Positions 33,074 through 41,550 are shown, counted from the first letter of the stretch. The stretch is 64,000 bases of DNA from Oscillospiraceae bacterium (GCA_017483465.1 JAFUWN010000009.1:30233-94232), one strand, 5' to 3'. The notes: generated from the letters alone by a model not told the origin. Translations and numbers: made by a program.

Positions 33074-33844
33074 TTAAGATTTATTTTTCTGATAAATCAG
33101 AGACAAGCCTTTTAATAACAGATCATCATCAAGAATAATCTCAGACTTACAGAGCGGAATCACCGTTCCGGAAAGCCCTCCGGTTGCGATGACTGTACAT
33201 TTTTCGCCGAGTTCCTCTTCGATTCTGGAGATCATACCGTCAAGAGAAGAGGCCGTCGCATACATGATACCGGATTTCATACAGTCTATCGTATTCGAGC
33301 CGATCACTTTCTTCGGAGCATCAAAACTGATTTTCGGAAGCTGTGAAGTCTTATCCACAAGGGCATTCATAGAAACCGCCATTCCGGTCATGATGACTCC
33401 GCCGATATATTGCTTTTTAGAGTTAATCACAGAGAGAGTCGTAGCCGTACCCATATCAATAATAATCTGCGGAACGGGATATTCATGCAGTCCGGCAACG
33501 GCATCGACAACCAGATCAGAACCCAGCTGAGCCGGATTATCAATGACAATATTCAGACCTGTCTTGATTCCTGCTCCTACGATCATGACATTTTTTCCGG
33601 TATATTTCATTACAGCCTCTTTGAGAGTTGCTGTCACGGACGGAACGACTGATGAAATAATTGCATCGTCGATCAGATCTTTTTCAATTCCATGCATATC
33701 GAGAGCCATCCGGATTCCGGAGGCATATTCGAGGGCAGTTGCTGACTGATTTGTGGACAGTCTTTCTCTGAACAGAATCTGATGATTTTCGTCGAAACAG
33801 CCTAAGACAATATTGGTATTGCCGACATCAATTGCTAATAACAT
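33074..33844 (-). CDS. coaX: Type III pantothenate kinase
   Basis: 256 residues of the ASKHA fold. Motifs: MLLAIDVGNTNIVLG (phosphate 1 loop), SSVVPSVT, GAGIKTGLNIVIDNPAQLGSD near the pantothenate site, DMGTATTLSVI and ATGGLSG. It makes 4'-phosphopantothenate, the first step of coenzyme A synthesis, and is not feedback inhibited by CoA. The binding site is AAGGAG. It lies 11 bases after a small XRE regulator gene. Confidence 0.95.
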   Translation of the reverse strand: MLLAIDVGNTNIVLGCFDENHQILFRERLSTNQSATALEYASGIRMALDMHGIEKDLIDDAIISSVVPSVTATLKEAVMKYTGKNVMIVGAGIKTGLNIVIDNPAQLGSDLVVDAVAGLHEYPVPQIIIDMGTATTLSVINSKKQYIGGVIMTGMAVSMNALVDKTSQLPKISFDAPKKVIGSNTIDCMKSGIMYATASSLDGMISRIEEELGEKCTVIATGGLSGTVIPLCKSEIILDDDLLLKGLSLIYQKNKS

Positions 33845-33855
33845 AAAAAAACTCC

Positions 33856-34074
33856 TTATTGATTATTATCTTCTTTGACATATTCTAAAATATCACCGGG
33901 CTGACAGTTAAGCAATTCGCATAAACGTCCGAGTACTTCATGAGAAACACTTTTTCCTTCACGGAAATTCTGCATTGTTCTTTCACTTAAAATTTTCTCC
34001 TGTCGAAGTCTGTTTGTATTATATCCGGCTTCTTTTAAAGCTTTTAAAACATCGATTTTATATCTGACAGGCAT
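33856..34074 (-). CDS. Small XRE-type helix-turn-helix regulator
   Basis: 72 residues, almost only a Cro/C1-type HTH: DVLKALKEAGYNTNRLRQEK, LSERTMQNFREGKSVSHEVLGRLCELLNCQPGDIL. It resembles the short YozG-like regulators. It heads the unit with coaX and the 96-residue gene, and is divergent from a small gene whose promoter carries a palindrome, so it may bind the shared control region. The binding site is AGAGGTGA. Confidence 0.85.
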   Translation of the reverse strand: MPVRYKIDVLKALKEAGYNTNRLRQEKILSERTMQNFREGKSVSHEVLGRLCELLNCQPGDILEYVKEDNNQ

Positions 34075-34137
34075 GATATCACCTCTTTTTAGTAATATGT
34101 TACAATAAATAAAATTAAAATTTGTGTATTATGCTAA

Positions 34138-34166
34138 TTGATTTTTCACGCATAAGCGTGTAAAAT
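34138..34166 (+). promoter_or_regulatory. Promoter with palindromic spacer, candidate operator
   Basis: TTGATT (34138-34143) and TAAAAT (34161-34166) with a 17-base spacer. The last 14 bases of the spacer (34147-34160) are the perfect 5-4-5 palindrome CACGC-ATAA-GCGTG, placed between -35 and -10 so that a bound protein would block polymerase. The divergent XRE protein is the natural candidate. Confidence 0.6.
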
Positions 34167-34190
34167 AATAATATACAAGGGGGTGAAACT

Positions 34191-34409
34191 ATGAACTACG
34201 GAAAATTTAATGACTACTGGAAAGCCCTTAACGCTTGTCACAATAATGTGATCAACCTCACAAAAGAGAGAGAACAGCGGAGAAAAGAGGAAAATTCCGA
34301 TATGGAAGCCTTTATTGAAGATCAGCTTCAAAAAGAATTTCGCAGAATGGACGATTTATATCATACACTCCGTCATATTGAGGAAAATGATATTTTTCTT
34401 TCTTCCTGA
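34191..34409 (+). CDS. Small charged helical protein, 72 residues
   Basis: No family recognised. Mostly helical and very polar (TKEREQRRKEENSDMEAFIE), possibly a coiled coil. Support comes from the promoter at 34138-34166 and a strong site (AAGGGGGTGAA) before the ATG. Its 3' end overlaps the convergent 90-residue gene by 37 bases. Confidence 0.6.
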   Translation: MNYGKFNDYWKALNACHNNVINLTKEREQRRKEENSDMEAFIEDQLQKEFRRMDDLYHTLRHIEENDIFLSS

Positions 34410-34645
34410 CGGCGTTCCGCCCATTGAATCACATCAGCAACGAATTTCGGTGTGATAGCTTTTGGAATCGGAAAAGGCAGATCAGTATAGTTTGCATTAT
34501 CAATCGGGATGATCACATGTAAATGCTTATCCTCAGCCATGATATGAAGCCAGTAATACGGGTCTTCATAGCCCATTTTGACATGCCAGATATAAGTATT
34601 TCCGTTGCAGATAATTTTTCTTCTGCCTTTGGTTCTGACAGCCAT
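34373..34645 (-). CDS. Hypothetical protein, 90 residues
   Basis: No family recognised. Basic N-terminus (AVRTKGRRKIICNGNTYIWHV), a central YYWLHIMAEDKHLHVIIPID and a C-terminal helix with AERRQEERK. ATG at 34645 follows AGAAAGGGTG, one base after the fumarase stop codon, so it is the last gene of the aroE operon. Its end overlaps a convergent small gene. Confidence 0.68.
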   Translation of the reverse strand: MAVRTKGRRKIICNGNTYIWHVKMGYEDPYYWLHIMAEDKHLHVIIPIDNANYTDLPFPIPKAITPKFVADVIQWAERRQEERKISFSSI

Positions 34646-34646
34646 A

Positions 34647-35489
34647 TTATAACACCCTTTCTGCATGGCGGGTCACATGACAGCCGACATTTACAGAGAC
34701 AGGCAGTCCGGCGATATGAGTCGCACCCTCTTCGATATTGACATATAAAGCTGTGACCGTTCCGCCGAATCCCTGCGGCCCTATGCCGAGTTTATTAATT
34801 TTCTCAAGCATTTTCTGTTCCAGATCGGCATAGAGGGGCTTCGGATTGCGGACAGAAGCATCACGGCAGAGAGCTTTTTTCGCAAGCAGAGCACATTCTT
34901 CAAAATTACCTCCGATACCGACTCCAACGACGATCGGCGGACAAGGATTACTTCCGGCCTTAGCGATCGCATCGACGACGAAATTAATAATATCTTCCTG
35001 AGAAGCTGCCGGAGTCATCATTTTTAACTGCGACATATTCTCACTTCCGAAGCCTTTCGGACAGACGGTAATTTTAATATTCTCGCCCTCGACAAGCTCC
35101 AAATGCAGAACAGCCGGAGTATTATTTTTCGTATTGACTCTTTCGAGCGGATCTCCGACAACGGAACATCTTAAATAGCCCTCTGTATAGCCTTTTGCGA
35201 CACCGGCATTGACGGCATCACGGAGTGTTCCGCCTGTGATATGGACATCCTGACCGAGTTCGATAAAGACGACAGCCATACCCGTATCCTGACAGATCGG
35301 GAAATCCTCTTCACGGGCGGCCTGAAGATTCGCTAACAGATCATCAAAGACGGCTCTGCCGACAGGAGATTTTTCTTCTCTGGCACAGCTCTCTATTTTT
35401 TTTTCTAGATTCTGAGGCAGAATTTTATTGGCCTGAATACATAATTCAGCGACAGCATCAGTAATTTCCTGAATAGTAATTTCTCTCAT
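34647..35489 (-). CDS. fumA: Class I fumarate hydratase, alpha subunit
   Basis: 280 residues matching the alpha subunit of two-subunit class I fumarase or L(+)-tartrate dehydratase. Cysteines of the 4Fe-4S cluster are in FPICQDTGM, TVCPKGFGSENMS and SNPCPPIVVGVGIGG. It would hydrate fumarate to malate with a beta subunit. That beta gene normally follows at once; here the next gene is an unrelated 90-residue protein. The start at 35489 gives MREITI; a TTG two codons earlier is possible. It is a member of the aroE-aroK operon. Confidence 0.9.
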   Translation of the reverse strand: MREITIQEITDAVAELCIQANKILPQNLEKKIESCAREEKSPVGRAVFDDLLANLQAAREEDFPICQDTGMAVVFIELGQDVHITGGTLRDAVNAGVAKGYTEGYLRCSVVGDPLERVNTKNNTPAVLHLELVEGENIKITVCPKGFGSENMSQLKMMTPAASQEDIINFVVDAIAKAGSNPCPPIVVGVGIGGNFEECALLAKKALCRDASVRNPKPLYADLEQKMLEKINKLGIGPQGFGGTVTALYVNIEEGATHIAGLPVSVNVGCHVTRHAERVL

Positions 35490-35496
35490 AAACAAT

Positions 35497-35910
35497 TCAG
35501 CTCTTTTCCGGATTCATTTCCTGTAGTAATTTTTGTGCTGCAAGGTGGAGTTCTTCAATTTTTTCGCTTTCGGTAGGGGAAGCAGCGATTCTCCTGACGG
35601 AAGCAATAGTTTTATCTGACAGCTTTTCCGCAGAAGCCGGAAGCAGAGCGGTCAGAAGCCAGTATTTCCAGATTTCGTCCTGCTGTTCCGGAGCGAATAA
35701 TTTTATCAGATCAGATTCTAACAAATGTATTCTTTCAGAAAGAATTTTTAAGATTTCACGGGAAACAGGCCAGTTCATATCCTGAAGCCATTTCAGCAAT
35801 TCAGGAAGCAGAGGCTGTATTTCAGCATCAGATAATACTGCTAATTTCGGGATATCAGAAATATCATGCTTATCTTTCGGCAGAAGTGCATATAAATTAT
35901 CAGTTCTCAT
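35497..35910 (-). CDS. DUF5071 domain protein
   Basis: 137 residues. The pattern LLPKDKHDISDI, LPELLKWLQDMNWPVSREIL and KYWLLTALLP matches the DUF5071 family, small helical-repeat proteins with no known function. It overlaps the amidohydrolase gene by 11 bases and precedes the fumarase gene by seven bases, so it is co-transcribed with both. Confidence 0.82.
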   Translation of the reverse strand: MRTDNLYALLPKDKHDISDIPKLAVLSDAEIQPLLPELLKWLQDMNWPVSREILKILSERIHLLESDLIKLFAPEQQDEIWKYWLLTALLPASAEKLSDKTIASVRRIAASPTESEKIEELHLAAQKLLQEMNPEKS

Positions 35911-37072
35911 GGGGACTGCTTTCTGAAACGACCTGACCGTTAATCATGACAAAAACAGGATCGTTCATAATATCCAGCGGATCGTCTTTGAATAATACCA
36001 GATCGGCATCGAGGCCGGTTTCAATTCTGCCGATTCTGTCGGAAACGCCTAAAATATCGGCAGCTTCAGAGGTAATCGCTCTGAGAGCGGCTTCACGGGG
36101 CAGACCGCCTTTGACGGCCAATGCCGCAGACAATGGCAGATATTGAATCGGAACTTCCGGATGATCGGTACAGATGGCAATATGCACGCCTTTTTCATAT
36201 AATTTCGCCGCATTTGAGATTTCGAGCTTGCTCATTTCCGGTTTGCATCTGTCACAGATGACAGGGCCTACAATCATAGACAAGCCCCATTCCCCAAACA
36301 GATCAGCGGCGATATGTGCTCCTGTTCCGTGGATGATCACAAAATCAAGGCCGAATTCTTTTGAAATTCTGACAGCTGTGCAGATATCGTCGGCACGATG
36401 GCAATGAAAATGAGCTTTGACATCGCCTTCGAGAAGCGGCAGAAGAGCTTCACATTTGGCATCATATTCCGGGGGTTCTTCTTCATCGGGATGTTCTTCA
36501 AAACGCTGTAAGCGTTCGGAATAGAGTTTTGCTTTCTGGAGTCCCTCACGGATAAGGGCGGCCGTTGCCATACGGGTGACGGGCATTTCGTCACGGTCGC
36601 TGTAGACAGATTTCGGATTCTCACCGAGAGCGAATTTCATACCACAGGGCTGAATCATCATTTCGTCGGTACAGCGGCCGAAAGTTTTCATCAGGAGCAT
36701 TTCTCCTCCGCAGGCGTTGGCACTTCCCGGAGAGACAAGCACAGAGGTAATACCATTCCGGAGAGCTTCTGAAAAACATCTGTCATACGGATTGATGCCG
36801 TCAATCGCTCTTAACTGCGGTGTGAACGGATCAGAAATTTCATTGCAGTCATCCCCCTCGAAGTCGATTCCGTCTTCGATAATGCCGAGATGGGTATGAG
36901 CATCGATAAAACCGGGGAACAGCAGACCGCCTTCGGCATCAATATCTGCTTCTGTCACAGAATCCGGTCTGCCCTGTTCGACGGCCGTGATTTTGCCGTC
37001 CTGAATTTCGACATAGCCATAAAAATGCATATCTTCGGTCATGGAATAAACTTCAGCATTATAGATCAACAT
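35900..37072 (-). CDS. Amidohydrolase family protein
   Basis: 390 residues of the metal-dependent amidohydrolase (imidazolonepropionase-like) superfamily. Metal ligands: FIDAHTHLG (HxH), HFHCHRADD, IIHGTGAHIA and ICTDHP. The beta-sandwich flanks are MLIYNAEVYSM and DLVLFKDDPLD. The substrate is not evident; it might be a cyclic amide or a peptide-like metabolite. It follows aroK by 25 bases in the aroE operon. Confidence 0.88.
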   Translation of the reverse strand: MLIYNAEVYSMTEDMHFYGYVEIQDGKITAVEQGRPDSVTEADIDAEGGLLFPGFIDAHTHLGIIEDGIDFEGDDCNEISDPFTPQLRAIDGINPYDRCFSEALRNGITSVLVSPGSANACGGEMLLMKTFGRCTDEMMIQPCGMKFALGENPKSVYSDRDEMPVTRMATAALIREGLQKAKLYSERLQRFEEHPDEEEPPEYDAKCEALLPLLEGDVKAHFHCHRADDICTAVRISKEFGLDFVIIHGTGAHIAADLFGEWGLSMIVGPVICDRCKPEMSKLEISNAAKLYEKGVHIAICTDHPEVPIQYLPLSAALAVKGGLPREAALRAITSEAADILGVSDRIGRIETGLDADLVLFKDDPLDIMNDPVFVMINGQVVSESSPHEN

Positions 37073-37097
37073 AATAAATTCAATACTCCTGTTTATG

Positions 37098-37610
37098 TTA
37101 TGATTGGATTTCTTCGGGAGAAATTCCCAGAATGTTCAGAATTTCAGAAACAGCTGCTGTCGGACTGTGAGAAGCATCGGCAATATGTGTGGCATGTTTT
37201 TTATAAATTACATAACGGGTGTTATATAGTGCTTCAAGCTGCTGACGGGTATTTTTTTTCACAATGGGTCTGTCAGAATCGGCAATTCTGAAATAGCAGG
37301 TACGGAACGGCACATCAAGCAGAATCACATAGCCATGCTGACGGGCGATTTCGGCATTGACCTCCCGGAGCATTGCACCGCCGCCGCAGGAGATGACTCC
37401 GGAGCGGTCAGCCAGATCACGGACAGCCTGTGTTTCCAGATCACGGAAATGAGGTTCACCGAATTTTTCAAAAATTTCAGGAATTTTCATACCTGCCTGC
37501 TGTTCGATATAGTCATCCATATCGATAAAATCGCAGTTTAATTTTGCGGCTAATTTTTCACCGATCGTAGATTTGCCGCAGCCCATAAATCCGCAGAGAA
37601 AGATAGTCAT
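37098..37610 (-). CDS. aroK: Shikimate kinase
   Basis: 170 residues. P-loop FLCGFMGCGKST, shikimate-binding aspartate in FIDMDDYIE, arginine in HFRDLE, GGGAML and the lid region SDRPIV. It phosphorylates shikimate in chorismate synthesis. It overlaps aroE by four bases. Confidence 0.95.
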   Translation of the reverse strand: MTIFLCGFMGCGKSTIGEKLAAKLNCDFIDMDDYIEQQAGMKIPEIFEKFGEPHFRDLETQAVRDLADRSGVISCGGGAMLREVNAEIARQHGYVILLDVPFRTCYFRIADSDRPIVKKNTRQQLEALYNTRYVIYKKHATHIADASHSPTAAVSEILNILGISPEEIQS

Positions 37611-38503
37611 GCTGATTTCTCCTTTTTTTCGGTTTTAAAATTCTGATTAATTTCCTGTTCCATTTCAGAAATCAGATTTTCGATGTCTTCACGCTGGAAT
37701 CTGGAATTATACCAGATTTCATGTGCTCTGACGGCCTGCCATACCAGCATGGCAGAGCCTCCGACAGGCGTTTTGCCGGCTTTTCTTGCTTTTTTCATGA
37801 GCAGAGTTTCTGTCGGATTATAGATTACATCAAAGACGGCAGAGCATTTCTGAATCAGAGCATCACTCACCGGACAGCGGTCAGTATTGGGATACATGCC
37901 GACAGGAGAAGCATTCATGATCAAATCAAAAGCTTCATCAAGAGAATCTGCCGGAGCGAGACGTACTTGATATTCTGTATCAGAAACTTTTCCGACTCCT
38001 GCGGCCATCTGATGGGCTTTTTCTTCGAGTGCTTTGATTTCCTGTACAAGAGCCTCTGCTTTGGACTGATCGGGTTCAGAGATTGTCAGATCAGCATGTC
38101 GCAGTACAGAGGCAATCGCCATCATCCGGCCGACACCGCCGCAGCCGATCAATAATATTTTTTTATGTTCCAGTTTCGGAACGCTTCTCAGAAAGCCGTC
38201 ACAGTCGGTATTATAGCCAATGCTGATTGTTCCGTTTGCGACACAGTTCACAGAATGGAATAATTTTGCACTTTCATCGAGCTTGTCAAGAAACGGAATG
38301 ATTTCTGTTTTATACGGAATGGTAATATTAAAGCCGTTTAATTTCTTGAGTTCCGGAATTCTGGATTCCAGCTCTTCCGGAGCAATATCTGTCAGGTGAT
38401 AGCCGGCCTGTTTTCCGGATAATCTGAATAATCTCTCATGAATCCAAGGCGACATGGAATGCCCCAGCGGATGGCCGATCAAAGTATAGTTTTGTTCTGT
38501 CAT
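37607..38503 (-). CDS. aroE: Shikimate dehydrogenase
   Basis: 298 residues. The substrate domain shows GHSMSPWIHERLF, the catalytic lysine in TIPYKTEI and NTDCDGF; the NADP domain has IGCGGVGRM and ASPVGMYPN. It reduces 3-dehydroshikimate to shikimate. ATG at 38503 follows TGGGAG; an earlier ATG would add five residues. It is the first gene of the aroE-aroK-amidohydrolase-DUF5071-fumA operon. Confidence 0.95.
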   Translation of the reverse strand: MTEQNYTLIGHPLGHSMSPWIHERLFRLSGKQAGYHLTDIAPEELESRIPELKKLNGFNITIPYKTEIIPFLDKLDESAKLFHSVNCVANGTISIGYNTDCDGFLRSVPKLEHKKILLIGCGGVGRMMAIASVLRHADLTISEPDQSKAEALVQEIKALEEKAHQMAAGVGKVSDTEYQVRLAPADSLDEAFDLIMNASPVGMYPNTDRCPVSDALIQKCSAVFDVIYNPTETLLMKKARKAGKTPVGGSAMLVWQAVRAHEIWYNSRFQREDIENLISEMEQEINQNFKTEKKEKSA

Positions 38504-38540
38504 AAAAAAAACTCCCATCGAAATAAAAATCTTAATTTAT

Positions 38541-38569
38541 ATTTTAACATATTTTGTAGAAAAAAACAA
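38541..38569 (-). promoter_or_regulatory. Promoter of the aroE operon
   Basis: Minus-strand TTGTTT (38564-38569) and TAAAAT (38541-38546), spacer 17 bases ending TGT. It is moderate in strength. Confidence 0.6.
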
Positions 38570-38611
38570 GTAGTTTCTGATAAAAATCAGAATTTTCCTG
38601 CAATGTGTTTC

Positions 38612-38640
38612 TTGACAGATAATTTAGAATCTGTTATAAT
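38612..38640 (+). promoter_or_regulatory. Consensus promoter of the DUF1294-LRR unit
   Basis: TTGACA (38612-38617) and TATAAT (38635-38640), spacer 17 bases ending TGT. The start codon follows only 17 bases after the -10. Confidence 0.85.
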
Positions 38641-38657
38641 AAAGTCAGGTGATTTTC

Positions 38658-38960
38658 ATGAATACAGATCTTGCTGTTCTTTCTGCCAAAAAAGATACTG
38701 CAATTCTTATATTTTATTTTATAATTAATCTGCTTGCATTTGCACTTTACGGCACAGACAAGAACAAAGCAAAGAAAAATCTCTGGAGAATTCCGGAGAA
38801 TATCCTGTTCCTGACCGCCTTTCTCGGCGGAGCATTCGGTGCTCTGTGCGGTATGGAGTGCTTTCATCACAAGACAAAGAAAAAATATTTCTGGGTGCTG
38901 AATTTCCTGGCTCTGGCAATACATGTTGTATTGATGTATTTCCTGCTGTTCCGGTCTTAG
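38658..38960 (+). CDS. DUF1294 membrane protein
   Basis: 100 residues with three membrane helices. The family signature YGTDKNKAKKNLWRIPE, LGGAFGALCGM and FHHKTKKKYF is clear. The function is not known. ATG at 38658 follows AGGTGA and leaves a very short leader. The next gene starts 30 bases after its stop. Confidence 0.88.
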   Translation: MNTDLAVLSAKKDTAILIFYFIINLLAFALYGTDKNKAKKNLWRIPENILFLTAFLGGAFGALCGMECFHHKTKKKYFWVLNFLALAIHVVLMYFLLFRS

Positions 38961-38990
38961 CAGCCTGAATTGATCAGAGGAGAATTTGTT

Positions 38991-40100
38991 ATGCAGGAGG
39001 ATAAAATCGAATCATGGGCATTTTTCCGGAATCCGTCTTTAAGCTCTTTCACTGTCCCGGAATCTGTAAACTGCATCGAAGACCATGCTTTCTATGATTG
39101 CAGAGTCCTGAAAGAACTGCATTTTTCAGGCTGTCCGGAACAGATCGGCAAAAGTGCATTCATGAAATGCACAGCCTTGCAGGAAATTACACTTCCGGAA
39201 GCACTGAAAGAAATTCCGGAGGAAATTTTTTCAGGCTGTCTGAATCTGGAAAAAATTTCCGTTCCGGACAGGCTCAGAAAAATTCCGGCAAGAGCTTTCT
39301 ATTTCTGTACCGGACTGGAAAATTTTTCTCTGCCCGAAAATTTACAGTCAATCGGAATCAGTGCATTTGAACGCTGTACGGCTCTGCATACTGTCAGCAT
39401 TCCGGAACAGGTCACGGAACTGGAAACCCGTTCCTTTGCCGGATGTTATTCGCTGAACAGCCTCACACTTCCGGCAGGTGTTCAGAAAATCGGAAAATGG
39501 GCTTTTTCCGACTGCTGGCAGCTGAAAACCGTTCAGCTTCCGGAATCGCTGACCGATCTGGGCGAAGGGGCATTTATGAACTGTGTCAGTCTGAAACAGG
39601 TGCGTATTCCGGCAAATCTGACCAAAATCCGGAAAAATACGTTCTTAGGCTGTGCCGGTCTCACGCAGATGCATATCCCGGAACATGTCACAAAAGTACA
39701 GGAACATGCTTTCTCCTGCTGTACGGAATTAAAAAAGCTGGCCATTCACGATACGACAGAATGCGGAAGCTCCGGCCTGTTTGATCACATCCGGCTGCTG
39801 CATTTGTACAGAAAGGGCTGTCATGTCCGGATTGAACTCAGCGAAGATAAAAATGCAGATGAAAATTTATTAATCCGCTTCTGGACAGAAAAAGAACTTT
39901 CCCGCAGAAAAATCTTTTTCCGGCAGCTGAAAAATCCGGCTTATAAAATTCCGTTAGCTGTCCTGATGACCGTGACACTCAACACGGACAAGACGGTGTT
40001 CCAGAATTATATTCACGAGAATTTCAAAGATGTTTCGGCATTTCTGATGCAGAATCATGATGAAGACAATATGGAAAAACTGCTTCAGCTGGAATCCTGA
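38991..40100 (+). CDS. Cytosolic BspA-type LRR protein
   Basis: 369 residues, no signal peptide. Eleven or so LRR_5 units fill residues 5-270, with the form IGISAFERCTALHTVSIPEQV. The C-terminal part (about 285-369) is helical; NPAYKIPLAVLMTVTL and FLMQNHDEDNMEKLLQLE resemble the helical C-terminus of the LRR protein at 16011-18173. It is probably an intracellular scaffold. ATG at 38991 follows AGAGGAG; an earlier in-frame start has no site. It is co-transcribed with the DUF1294 gene. Confidence 0.82.
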   Translation: MQEDKIESWAFFRNPSLSSFTVPESVNCIEDHAFYDCRVLKELHFSGCPEQIGKSAFMKCTALQEITLPEALKEIPEEIFSGCLNLEKISVPDRLRKIPARAFYFCTGLENFSLPENLQSIGISAFERCTALHTVSIPEQVTELETRSFAGCYSLNSLTLPAGVQKIGKWAFSDCWQLKTVQLPESLTDLGEGAFMNCVSLKQVRIPANLTKIRKNTFLGCAGLTQMHIPEHVTKVQEHAFSCCTELKKLAIHDTTECGSSGLFDHIRLLHLYRKGCHVRIELSEDKNADENLLIRFWTEKELSRRKIFFRQLKNPAYKIPLAVLMTVTLNTDKTVFQNYIHENFKDVSAFLMQNHDEDNMEKLLQLES

Positions 40101-40118
40101 TTTTTTTGAAAAAAATGC

Positions 40119-40147
40119 TTGACAAGCTTTTGGAATTATGCTATAAT
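40119..40147 (+). promoter_or_regulatory. Consensus promoter of rpsF-ssb-rpsR
   Basis: TTGACA (40119-40124) and TATAAT (40142-40147), spacer 17 bases ending TGC. Confidence 0.88.
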
Positions 40148-40153
40148 AATATG

Positions 40154-40216
40154 TAGCTGTTCTGATACAGCTGTATTTTAAAATCCTTGCCTGTTTCCTG
40201 AAAGCAGGCGGAATCC
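40154..40216 (+). promoter_or_regulatory. Structured rpsF leader, possible S6:S18 autoregulatory element
   Basis: Two hairpins fill the leader: AGCTGT/ACAGCT (40155-40172) and GCCTG/CAGGC (40189-40209), extended by TCC/GGA. An S6:S18-binding leader is known ahead of rpsF in many bacteria; position and operon content fit, but I cannot confirm the conserved bulge. Confidence 0.4.
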
Positions 40217-40236
40217 AGAAGGAGGTGCTGTGAGAA

Positions 40237-40530
40237 ATGGCAAAATTAAGCGAATCTTATGAAGCAATGGTTGTTTTCAGCCTCAAGAACGAGGAAGAAG
40301 CCTTGAGAAAGCTGATTGAGAAATTCAAGGGCGTAATCGAAAGACACGGTTCTTTAACTGAAGAAGTCAATGAATGGGGCAAGCGCAAGCTGGCATACCC
40401 GATCAATTACGAGACAGAAGGTTACTATGTACTGTATACTTTCACATCTGCACCGGATTTTCCGGCTGAACTGAATCGCCGTCTGAATCTGACTGACGGT
40501 GTGCTTCGTGCACTGGTTACAACCAAGTAA
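40237..40530 (+). CDS. rpsF: 30S ribosomal protein S6
   Basis: 97 residues. YEAMVVFSLKNEEE, WGKRKLAYPINYETEGYYVLYTF and LNLTDGVLRALV are typical. S6 pairs with S18 on the small-subunit platform. The binding site is AAGGAGGTG. It heads the classic rpsF-ssb-rpsR operon. Confidence 0.96.
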   Translation: MAKLSESYEAMVVFSLKNEEEALRKLIEKFKGVIERHGSLTEEVNEWGKRKLAYPINYETEGYYVLYTFTSAPDFPAELNRRLNLTDGVLRALVTTK

Positions 40531-40556
40531 GAAAAAACTATTGGGGAGGTTTTTTT

Positions 40557-41135
40557 ATGAACAAACTTATTTTTATGGGGAGATTAGTAGCCGATCCTGA
40601 ATTCAGTATGAGTCAGAACGGCATGGCTTACTGTCGTTTTCGCATTGCAGTAGAACGCAGTTACACAAAGCCGGGTGAAGAAAAAAAATCTGATTATTTC
40701 AGAATCACTTGTTTCGGAAAGCTGGCTGAACATGTCAGCCGGTATTATACCAAAGGCAAGCCGATTCTGATTGAGGGTAAAATTCAGAACGACAATTATC
40801 AGGACAATAATGGGGTAATGCAGTATCGTGATACGATTATTGCAGACAGCGTAAGTTTCCTGCTTTCTGACCCGACAAGAAACGGCAATAACAATAATAA
40901 CGGCAGCGGCGGTTATCAGAATAACGGCGGCTATCACAACAATAATTACAATAACAACGGCGGCAATTATAACAACAATAACTACAATAACAATCAGCCG
41001 GATTTTAACAATGCTCCGCCTCAGCAGCAGTCACAGCCGAAAGATGTTCAGCTCGGCGGCGGCGGCAATGCACAGGGCGGCGGCGACTTCAACGATTTTG
41101 AAGAAATTATCAGTGACGGCTCTCTGCCGTTCTGA
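40557..41135 (+). CDS. ssb: Single-stranded DNA-binding protein
   Basis: 192 residues. The OB fold (about 1-105) begins MNKLIFMGRLVADPE and contains YFRITCFGKLAEHVSRYYTKG. A linker of about 70 residues is unusually rich in Asn, Gly, Gln and Tyr, and the acidic tip EIISDGSLPF binds partner proteins. It coats single-stranded DNA during replication and repair. Confidence 0.95.
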   Translation: MNKLIFMGRLVADPEFSMSQNGMAYCRFRIAVERSYTKPGEEKKSDYFRITCFGKLAEHVSRYYTKGKPILIEGKIQNDNYQDNNGVMQYRDTIIADSVSFLLSDPTRNGNNNNNGSGGYQNNGGYHNNNYNNNGGNYNNNNYNNNQPDFNNAPPQQQSQPKDVQLGGGGNAQGGGDFNDFEEIISDGSLPF

Positions 41136-41185
41136 TTTGCTTTCCTGTTTTTGATTTTTTTACAGAAAGGAGTTGTATTTGAACT

Positions 41186-41428
41186 ATGGAACGTGAGAGA
41201 ACTTCCCGTCCTTCCAAGCGTCCCCGCAAAAAGGTTTGCATGTTCTGTGTTGACCGTGTGGAGAGAATTGACTATAAGGACATCACAAAACTCAAGAAGT
41301 GCATGACAGAACGCTCTAAAATCCTGCCCCGCCGTGTGACAGGTACTTGTGCTTTCCATCAGCGTGAACTGACTGTTGCCATCAAGAGAGCAAGACACAT
41401 TGCCCTCCTGCCGTATGTCAGCGACTAA
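41186..41428 (+). CDS. rpsR: 30S ribosomal protein S18
   Basis: 80 residues with a basic N-terminus ([16 protein letters not shown]), then [28 protein letters not shown] and [10 protein letters not shown]. It binds 16S rRNA with S6. Two cysteines (KKVCMFC) plus TGTC suggest the zinc-binding form of S18. Confidence 0.95.
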   Translation: MERERTSRPSKRPRKKVCMFCVDRVERIDYKDITKLKKCMTERSKILPRRVTGTCAFHQRELTVAIKRARHIALLPYVSD

Positions 41429-41453
41429 GAGCGAATTTTGTATATAAATATAA

Positions 41454-41479
41454 AGTCCGGATTCGTCCGGACTTTTTTT
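41454..41479 (+). terminator. Terminator of rpsF-ssb-rpsR
   Basis: AGTCCGGA (41454-41461), loop TTCG, TCCGGACT (41466-41473), six or more T. A perfect stem with a stable UUCG tetraloop. Confidence 0.95.
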
Positions 41480-41484
41480 ATTCT

Positions 41485-41513
41485 GCATATCACGGACATT
41501 CCCTGCATAGAAT
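41485..41513 (+). promoter_or_regulatory. Candidate sigma-E promoter of sipL-spoIVA
   Basis: GCATATC (41485-41491), 14 bases, CATAGAAT (41506-41513). The B. subtilis sigma-E consensus is KMATATT-N14/15-CATACAYT, so 6 of 7 and 6 of 8 positions match. CTGCAT/ATGCAG (41503-41517) is also an inverted repeat over the -10. Both downstream genes belong to the mother-cell class. Confidence 0.6.
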
Positions 41514-41550
41514 GCAGTAACAGAGAAATCAAGGAGGTCTTGGAATTTCT

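Noticed and set aside
40584-40937. 117-residue antisense frame in ssb
   Set aside because: It reflects the Asn-rich linker read backwards; no start signal.
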